Below are positions 1-9,300 of a DNA stretch of 17,276 nucleotides, in pieces. Source of the DNA: CAZMXI01 sp964570205 (GTDB lineage Bacteria > Planctomycetota > Phycisphaerae > Tepidisphaerales > Tepidisphaeraceae). The notes under the pieces were generated by a model. The model saw only the letters and a list, made by a program, of their open reading frames with translations, searched no databases and was not told where the DNA came from. The stretch's first letter is position 1. Each line of letters opens with the position of its first letter. The translations under genes were made by a program, and so were the position numbers. Location: assembly GCA_964570205.1 (NCBI GenBank), contig CAZMXI010000108.1:1-17276 (forward strand), read 5' to 3'.

Positions 1-200
1 CCGCCACATTTGACGCCGCTTTTGAGGCATCCCCTTCCTTTTGTCTATAGCCGCTATGACAGGGCTTCGACGGCCCGACCCTGGCGGCAGTGCTGGAGGT
101 CATGCAAGCGGATGGCCTCGCCGCGTGCCGGGCGCACGCACAACACTGTGATACTCTGCCTTTGCGCTTCAAACGCAATGGTTCTGGGCAATCGCACGTT

Positions 201-243
201 TATAGTACTATTGCTGAGAAGAAAAGTGATTTATCGCTATGAT
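201..243 (+). promoter_or_regulatory. Possible promoter region (AT-rich, weak match)
   Basis: This AT-rich island lies about 110-150 bases before the start of the giant gene. It contains TATAGT at 201-206, TTGCTG at 211-216 and TATGAT at 238-243. TTGCTG and TATGAT look like -35 and -10 elements but are 21 bases apart, too far for a standard sigma-70 promoter, and TATAGT has no good upstream partner. The base-composition change is real; the promoter assignment is a weak inference. Confidence 0.2.
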
Positions 244-340
244 CGGCGAAGGACGTCCTGTAAACTACGCCCGGTCCTTCCAGGGCGTTTCGGTGGAAGG
301 CCGCCAATCGATGGTTCTTGTATCTGGTGAAGTCGCTTCC

Positions 341-345
341 GGAGG
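341..345 (+). promoter_or_regulatory. Shine-Dalgarno site for the giant gene
   Basis: GGAGG lies five bases before the ATG at 351. It decides the start: the same frame is open further upstream to a TTG at 318, but that codon has no comparable site. The ATG also places the basic stretch and the LEPR-XLL motif at the usual distance from the N-terminus. Confidence 0.75.
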
Positions 346-350
346 TAGTC

Positions 351-3300
351 ATGGGGAGAGGCCCTTCTCGTCGCGCTATCGTACGAGCCAGGAAGAACGC
401 CCATGGCGGGGTGAGACGGGGATTTATCGAGGCGCTGGAGCAGCGTACCTTGCTGGACGGGCAGCCTCTTTCGGCCGACATGCCGGATCTGCTGCCGCAC
501 CTCTTGCCAGGCGCGCTGGTTGGGCGGGTCTATGAGGATGTGAATGGCAACGGCGACGCGGACCCGGGGGAACCCGGGCTGAACGACTGGAGCATCGATA
601 TTGTTGATCGCGCGTCCGGACAGGCGATCGCGACACTGACGACCAGCAATATGGACGTCGATGGCGACGGTCAGATCGGTTCGGCAGCGGAAGCGGGATG
701 GTACAGGGTGGAGGAGCTGCCGGCGGGGGTCTACTGGGTTCGAGTTCGCGGCGAGGCTGGATATGCACAGACCGGCCCGCTCAGCACCACTCTCGCGCGG
801 GCCGCGAGGGTGACGACGGCCGAGAAGCCCGGCCATGTGACGGCGGCGGACGTGGATGGCGATGGACGAAGCGAATTGGTGGTGTCGCACTTCGGCCAGG
901 GGATCAGCATCCTCAAGCGCGATGAGGAAGGGGGATACTCGGTGGACGGTCGCGTGACGGTGGACTGCCGCGGCAGCCTCCTGGCGGGCGATTTCGACGG
1001 TGATGAAGACATCGATTTGATCGTGGAGTCCGGCAAGGGGCGGCTGACCCTGCTAAGCAACGATGGCGGGGGCGGATATGTCAACACCCGATCATTCCAG
1101 GCCAGCAGCGAATATTTGTACTCCATGGGGGCATGCGACGTGGACGGCGATGGCGATGCGGACATTGTGGCGAGCTGGTACGGGGGCATGGCGGTCTTGG
1201 CCAACAATGGATCGGGAGTGTTTGCCATTATCCAGTCGAAGACACTGTATGGAACGGGCTTTGAGCAGGCGTTTGGGGACCTGGATGGCGACGGCGACGC
1301 GGACCTCAGCATTGGCGGGACCGGTTACTACCGTTACGTGCTGTTGAATGACGGCACGGGCCGGTTTGCGGAGCCCGTCCAACTGAGGGCGGATGACTCA
1401 GGGGCGGGGTACGTGGCCATCGGGGATGTCGATAACGATGGCGATCTCGATCTGGTCAGTCCCATGGAGGACACCTATGGTCACGATGGGCTGGAGGTCT
1501 GGCTCAACGACGGGCATGGGAACTTCTCGACCCCGCTGATCGCGGCGATGCCGCCAAACAGCATGAGCAGCGGCTATGAGTACACGCGGCTCGTGGACAT
1601 CAATCTGAATGGCTTCCTGGATGTCGTGGTGGCCAGCAACACGACCAATCAGGCCTATGTGCTGCTCGGCCAGGGCGATGGCCGGTTCGATGTGCCGATC
1701 GGGCTGGGCGCCAACGGCGATTATGTGCGTGGCATCGCGGTGGATGACCTGGACGATGATGGCGACAAGGACCTGGCGCTGAGCTATTGGAACAGCGGGG
1801 CGGTGGCGATACACGAGAACGACGGCGGTGACGGGCACGGGGGCTATGCTGTGCGGCTCAATGCTGATTCGCGGTGTGGGCCTTACGAATTCGGCTTTGC
1901 CAGGCCCGGGACGATCTCGGGACAGATCTTCGCTGACACCGACCTCGACGGGGATTGCGGGCCGGAGGAGCACGGCCTGAACGACTGGATCGTCGAGCTT
2001 GTGGATCGGAACACCGGCGAAATCGTTGCCGTGGCGGTCACAGGGCCGTCGGATCTCGACGGCGATGGCCAGGTGAATCCGGCGGAGGAGTGGGGCAGGT
2101 ATTCATTTGAGGCACTTCCCGGGGGCTATGAGCTGCGCAGCGTGGGGCGGCATGGCTATCGACAGACATCCCCTGAGATGGCAGCGCTGGCTGTGCCGCG
2201 GCTTGTTAACACGGGCATGGAGAGCCATTACACCTATGATTCCGAACATCGCGGGCAGGCAGCGTCGGGGGATTTCAACGCCGATGGCTGTGAAGACCTC
2301 GCGGTGACGCACGTCTGGGCGGGCGCGCGGTACGTGTGGATCTACCTCAGCGCGGGCGGGAGCCTCGGCGAGCCGGTCGCCTACGAGACGAGCACGCTCA
2401 ATGACGGAGTCGTGCCTGGCGATTTCGACGGCGATGGGGACCTGGACCTGGCGCTGATGCAGCCGATGGATGCCCAGGTGTCACTGCTGTTGAACGACGG
2501 GATCGGGCGATTCGAGCCGGGCGCGACGACCAGGGGCGTGTATCAGGCCGACTTCATGCTGGCGGGTGATGTCGATGGCGATGGCGACCTGGACCTGGTG
2601 GATGCCAGCGGCGCCCAGAAGAAGGTCCGGGTGCTGTTGAATCGCGGGGATGCGACGTTCTCAACGCCTGCTGAGTTGGTGCTGAGCGCGGCACCACTGG
2701 GCATTGCCCTGGCCGATGGCGACAACGATGGCGACCTGGATCTGGTGGCGGCGTTCTCCAGCCCGACGTCGCACCTTCGGCTGTATCAGAACGACGGGGA
2801 GGGCGCATTCGTGGCGGGGCCCAGCGCATCGCTTGCAGCTGCGCCCTTGTGCCTTGCCGCGGGCGACTTCGACCTCGATGGTCATGTGGACCTTGCGGTG
2901 GGCTTGCAGGATACGAGCTTGGCGGTACTGAACCACTTGGGCAACTGGACGTTCGCTGCCAGCTCGCTGCCGGTGGCCAGTGCCCGATCCGTGCTGCTGG
3001 ACGACATCGACGGCGATGGGCAGATCGATGTTGCTGCGACGGACGGGGGTTCATTCTACTTATGGGTTGGCGGCGAAGCCGGTTTCAATCCCAACAGCGT
3101 GGTGCGCGTAACCGCGCCGGAATGGGCGGACACGGATGCGCAGAACCTGTTCAGCATCGACCTTGACGGCGATGGATGGCGCGACGTGGGCGCTTCACTG
3201 CCGGACAGCGACCTGGTGGCGCTGTCGCGCTTTACGGCAAGCCACAGCGTGACGCTGGCCAGCGGCGGTGCGGTGGCGGACGTTGGCTTCGCGGCGCAGG

Positions 3301-6300
3301 CCGGCATCAGCGTGGAGGGCAGGGCGTATGAGGATGCCAACGGGAACGGCGGCTTTGACGCGGGCGAGATGCCGCTGGCAGGGTGCACGATCCGCGTGGA
3401 CATCGAAGGCGTGGATGCGTCGTTCGGGCGCACCTTCGCGTCGGACGACGTGCCGGCACAGATTACGCCGGCCGCAGCGGTTGCGCGCAGCAGCATCTTC
3501 GTTGGCAATGCGCCGGGCGTCATCGAATCGGTCAGTGTGCGAATCGATGTCACGCATGCGCGGGACGCTGAACTTGCAGCCTGGCTTGTCAGCCCGCAAG
3601 GCATCCGCATGAAGCTGTTCGAGGCGGTGGGGGGCGAGGGGGCCGATTTTTCCTCGACGATGTTCAGCGACGCCGCGTCGACGGCAATCGAGGCCGGCCA
3701 GGCGCCCTTCGTCGGCGCCTTCAGGCCGGCAGAGCCTCTGTCGGCGCTGGCCGGGCTGTCCGCCCAAGGGACATGGACGCTGGAATTGGTCGACAGCAAT
3801 GCGAGCAGCAACTTCGGAGCGCTGACGGAATGGTCTCTGGAGCTGATGCTGGCCGAGCCGGTTGCAGTGACGGATGCGGCAGGGGGGTACAGCTTCTCAC
3901 TGCTGCCGCAGGGTACCTATCGCCTGGTCAGCGAGACGCCGCCGGGTATGGCGCCGGCCGCACCCGCTTCGGCGGCGCAGACGGTGCGCGTGGGGGCACA
4001 GCCGGCGGTCGCGGATTTCGGATTCCGGCGGATTCCGCCGCCGAGCAGCATGCATCTGTCGGTCGTGACGATGCCTACCTCGCTGGGCGCCACAGGTGAA
4101 TGCGCCAACATTCCCGAGAGCGCGTACTGGCTGCACGAGTGGCAGCCGTTCTACGTCGAGATATATGTGCATGGACCGATAGAGGGACAAGCGGTGGCCA
4201 TCCGGAACGCGGCGGCCGCGCTCGAATATGACAGCAGCCTGTTCAGCGCTGTTGAACTGGAGTACGGGCCTGGTTTTGCAGGAACAATAGCCAGCCTCGA
4301 CGATTCGTCGGGACGGGTCAGCGGCATATCGGCCACGGCCGTCGGCGACAGCGATGGCGCTGCCCAGTACTCCCTGCTTGCCCGCGTGCGCTTTGAGCCG
4401 CTCGGTGCAGACCAGGTCGTGATGAATGCGGCCCGTCACTTCGGCGGGCCGTACTCGCTGTCCCTGGCCGTCAGCCAGGCAAACGTTCAACTGGAGGGAT
4501 ACGCGCCCGCCTCGCCGCAGGTAACGACCTCGCCCGGCACTGAGATATGGGCGATGCCGTTCGACGCCGACGACAACCAGGTGATCGATTTAGCAGATTT
4601 TGAGGTGTTCCGTGCAACCATGCTCGAACCCGTCGCGCAGGGCGGCAGCGGGAGCGGATGGTGGGCCGATCTGGACAAGTCGGGGCGAGGCGACTTTGGC
4701 GACTTCAGCTATTTCGTGCCGAATTTCGGGAAGAGCCGTGGCAATCAGATCCTGCTGCCGCCCGGGTTTCCGTATGCCTGGGGTGGGCCGGCTCTGACGG
4801 CGAGGCTCGTTGCCGATACTGCGCCCGGTGGCATGACGAACAGTGACGGCGTGACCAGTTTCCCGGTCATCGAGGGGCTGGCGCTGGCGGATGGAGGATT
4901 GCACAACGTGACGGCGCGGCTTTTCGGCCCGCAGGGGGGCGGCCAAGCTGCAAGCATTGCCGAGCGCGTCGGCCCTGCGGGGCGCTTCGAGCTGGACCTG
5001 CCCGCTCTGGCGGCCGTCTATGGTCAGGTGCTCAGCGACGGGGCGTATGAACTGGTCCTGGAAGCCTGCGACCACCTGGGCAATGCGGTTGACGAGCGAT
5101 TGCTGTTTACGCTGGATCGGACCGCACCCGCGCCTCCACCAGCGCCTGTGCTTGCCCCGGCAAGTGACAGCGGGCGCGAGGATTCCGACGGGATCACGGC
5201 CAACACTAGGCCATCCATTCTCCTGCCGGAGGCGGCCGATGCCCAGGCAATCACCATCCTGCTGTCAGGGGCGCCGATTGCCTCGGGGCAGCCGGGGACG
5301 CTGGCGGCGCTGGCGACGCTGGCCGACGGGGAATACTGGTTGACGGCTGTGGCGATTGATGTGGCGGGCAACGTCAGCGGCGAATCCTCGCCGCTGAAGC
5401 TGGTGATTGACACGCGCAGGCCCACCGTGGCAGCGTGGCTGACGGAGGATTCGGGCGTCGATGCCACCGACGATCTCACCCGTGTCGCGGGTCTGTCGGG
5501 CGCGGCGAGCGACAATCGGGTCGGGCTCATGCTGGAACTCGCGTTGAACGGTAGCTCGCAGTGGCGGGACTTCACGGCTCTGGCGCTGGCTGACGGCCGC
5601 TTCACGCTGGGCGCGGAACAGCTTGAACAGTTCTCGATGTTCGGATTGGAGGAGGGGGAGCACACATGGCAGGTGCGGGCCACGGATGCTGCTGGAAACA
5701 CCAGCGAGATCGCGGCCGGGGCATTCACGCTGGACAGCACCGCGCCCGCGAGTCCAACAGTGGCCCTGGACACTGCCAGCGACAGCGGAGCACCGGGCGA
5801 TTGGGCCACCATCTTCCCGACGGTTGCGTTGACCGGACAGGCGGAGGCAGGGGCGACGGTGGAGCTGGTTGGCGGGTCTGGTGCCACGCGCGCTGATGCG
5901 GCGGGCATCTACAGGCTGGAGAACATCGCCCTGGCACTGGGCGATCAGCAACTCGTCGTGCGCGTGACAGACCTCGCGGGCAACACAGCGCAGACCACGG
6001 TGGCCGTTGATCGGGAGGCGGGGGGACTGGTGACCTTCGCGGATCCCGACCTCGCCGCGGCGGTGCGCACGGCGCTGCTGCTTCCGGTGGATCACGTCAT
6101 CACGGAGGCGGACCTGCTTGGCCTGACCACACTCGACGCGTGCGGCGACGCGATCGAAGACCTGGAAGGATTGCAGGGCGCTACGAACCTCCAGACTCTG
6201 TCGATCGCTTCCAGTCAGCTTGCCGGGGGGCCGCGCCTGGGCGGCCTGTCGGTGCTGGCCGCTCTGCCGCGATTGAAGGATCTGTCCCTGGTGGGTGAGG

Positions 6301-9300
6301 GACTGATCGACGCCGATCTGGCGGCAGTGGTCGCCGCTTCCTCGCTGACAGCGCTGGATATGCGTTACAACGCGCTGGTGGGTCTTGCGCCGCTGGCCGC
6401 AATGCCCATGTTGGAGTCGGTGCAGGTCTACGGCAATCCCTTGGCCGACCCGGCCGGGCTGGCGGGCATGGCGATCATGCTCGATCTGCCGCCGGCGGGC
6501 CTGGAGCAGGCGAGCAGCGCGGCGGCGATGGCCGACGCCCTACATCGCATGCCGCTGGCGATCTACGAGCACGTGGTGAACACCTTTGCCTATGAGCCTT
6601 ACTACGGGTTCATGAAGCCCGTGCAGAGCGTCGTGGAGACCGGCGGAGGCAATGCCTGGGACTTGTCGCGGCTGCTGGCCGACATGCTGGAGCGATGCGG
6701 CGTAAGCACGCGATTCGTCAGTGGCCTGGTGCGCGGAAGCGTCAGCGAGGTCCAGAACTGGCTCGGCGTGGATGACCCGACTTCGGCCAGCTTGGCGCTG
6801 CGACTTGCGGGCAGCGAGTCCAATACGAACACGGTCTATGAGTTCGAGCACACCTGGCTGGAAGCGAGGCTGATGCTGCCCGGCGGCGGCGAGAGCTGGA
6901 TCGCCCTGGACCCATCCTGGAAGCTGCGCGAATACCAGGGTGGTCTCGATGATGTCGCCGCCCAGGTTCCGTTTGATGAAGTGGGTTATTTCTCGGAGGT
7001 CCGCACGGACCTAGCCTGGGAGTATTACCGCGATGCAGTTGAGCAACACCTGACGACCAGCCACCCGGGAAGCGGGATGGCTGCAGTGCCGTATCGCGGC
7101 CCGATACGACCGATGCGGATCAGCCTGGCGAACCTCGCGCTACCATACCGTGTCGAGCAGAGCTGGGTGCTCGGGGGCTACGGGGACTTGGCGTCTTGGG
7201 CGCATCGAATCCACATCGACCTGCGGCTCGGGCAGCAGTCGCTGTTCACGCGCACGCTGATTCTGCCGGAGGTGGCGGACCAGACGGTGCAGATCACGTA
7301 TGCCGACGCGGGTGCTGACCTGGTAACGCCCGAACTACGCGTTGCCGATGAGGTGATTGCGACCGGCCAGGCGATTGCGGCGGATGCGTCGCTGTCGCTG
7401 ATCGTCGAACACCTGGACCCGGGCGATGATGTCGTCGACCGTGCGCACGTGTACGAACGGCCAGCCGGCCAGGTGCTCGCGCTGGGCATCGACGCGAACC
7501 AAATTGGCTCGGCGCTTATGGAGCGGCTCTACGCGAAGGTGAACGAGGCGCAGCTAGCGACCGCCAATGGCCAGATCGGGGCGGGGGCTGCGGGGACGGC
7601 CGATTTCCTGTCGCTGGCCGCCGCGAAGTACCTCCAGGCAGTCAATGCCGACGAGGATGCGCTGGCCGCGGTCACCTCGGCCGTACCTGTGCGCCGGCAG
7701 GCCGAATCGGGTTTGGCCAGCGGAGCCACCGCAGTCATTGGAAACCAGACGCTTGCGTTTCCGCAGGTGCCCGGCCAGGGTAACGTGGACATGGGCGGCC
7801 TGGTCGAGACCCGGATGATCGGCATCCGCGCCCACGCCAGGTCGGACCAGGCCAACGCGCTTCGCTCGCGCATCGCCGCGCTGAACGGCTCCGCGCACGA
7901 GCACGCCGTCTGGGAGGAATTGGCGAATGCGCCGGCCATCAGCACGATCAAGTCGCTTCAGTTGGCCCATGAGCGGGCGATACCGGTCCTGGTCATTGAT
8001 GCGGCCAATGCCGGTGCGATGCTGCCCCAGCTCACGATTGCCGAGGCCACGAAGCAGAACATCGGCCGATTGGTGCTGGATGAGGGTGCTACCGTCACCG
8101 TGCCGCGCGATCCGACGCCGTATGGCTCGTGGCAGGGCGTCGGCTACATGGTCGAGAAACCCGGATCCTGCGCGTTCATGATCTCCGGGGGGCTGGCCGG
8201 CCAGACAAGCCTCTCTGGGGGCAGCCTGGCAGAACAGTTCTGCAACATGAACCTTCAGCAACTCATCGAGTTCAATGACTGGTACGCCGGAGACCCCGTC
8301 AACGTGGGCAATGGCGTGCTGACGCACGATGAGACCGACTTTGCGCTGCCCAACATCGGTCCGGATCTGGGATTCGCCCGGCACTACGACACGCAGCTAA
8401 CGCATGATTTCGGGATGGGGAGTGGTTGGACCTACAGCTACTGCGACCACCTGTTCTTCGGCCTCGGTGGCCAGGTCATCTGGGTGGATTCACAGGGCTA
8501 CCAGCGCACATTCACGCCCGCTGGCTCGGTTTTTCAGAGCCCCGCCGGCACGTTCGGCGCCCTGGAGCATCCAGGGGACGAGTATGTCTTTCGCGAGACG
8601 GACGGCACGACTCGCTGTTTCGACGTGGACGGAAGGCTTACCCGCATCGCCGACCGGCACGGCAACGAGCTGCTGCTCGGGTACGTCGATGGCCTGCTGG
8701 CGTTCGTGGCAGACGGGGGGAATCCAACCAGGCGGCTCCAATTCACCTTTGACACAGCGGGGCGGTTGACAACCATTAGCGACTTCGCGGGGCGGGAATG
8801 GGTCTTCGGCTATGCCAACGGGCTGCTGACGCGCGTGACGCGGCCGAGTAACGAAGATACGCTACCCAGCCATGTCGAATACGAGTACTACTCGGACGCG
8901 GCACGCAGCGGCCTGCTCAAAAGCGTGACGGCGGCCGACGGCGGCATCACGCGATACGAATACTACGCCAACCGCTGGGCCTTTCGGGTGACCGACGCCG
9001 AGGGCTACGCACAGTGGCTTGCATATGACCCGTTCAGGCATCGTACCGACTTCATCAACGAGCGGGGATTCGTCACCGAGCACGCGCTGGATGCTGCTGG
9101 CAACCTGGCGGCGATCACCCACGCCGACGGCGGCCGATCCCACTCGGTATGGTCGGAACAGCGACTGCTGTTGTCGCGGGGTGAGCCCGACGGGCGAACC
9201 ACAATCTGGGAGTACGACGACCGAGGAAATGTCACGCTGCAGACTGATCCTGGCGGCCTGACCACCGAAACCCAGTGGCACGCCGAGTGGTCCCTGCCAA

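Larger units (their letters stand above)
1..350. other. Leader/intergenic region without a supported gene
   Basis: No coding region here shows a recognisable domain or a ribosome binding site. The short open frames across it give arginine-rich, low-complexity products typical of chance frames in GC-rich DNA. The right half (about 195-245) is clearly more AT-rich than the rest of the window and may hold a promoter. Between 248 and 300 there are short complementary segments that could form alternative hairpins. The stretch could also contain the tail of an upstream transcription unit, but I see no convincing terminator. Confidence 0.6.

Noticed and set aside
10..330. Small plus-strand open frame in the leader
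   Set aside because: The product is Arg-rich without any recognisable motif, there is no ribosome binding site, and it crosses the likely promoter region of the giant gene.
318..350. Upstream TTG start for the giant protein
   Set aside because: The ATG at 351 has GGAGG five bases upstream and gives a normal LEPR-XLL N-terminus; the TTG has no such site.
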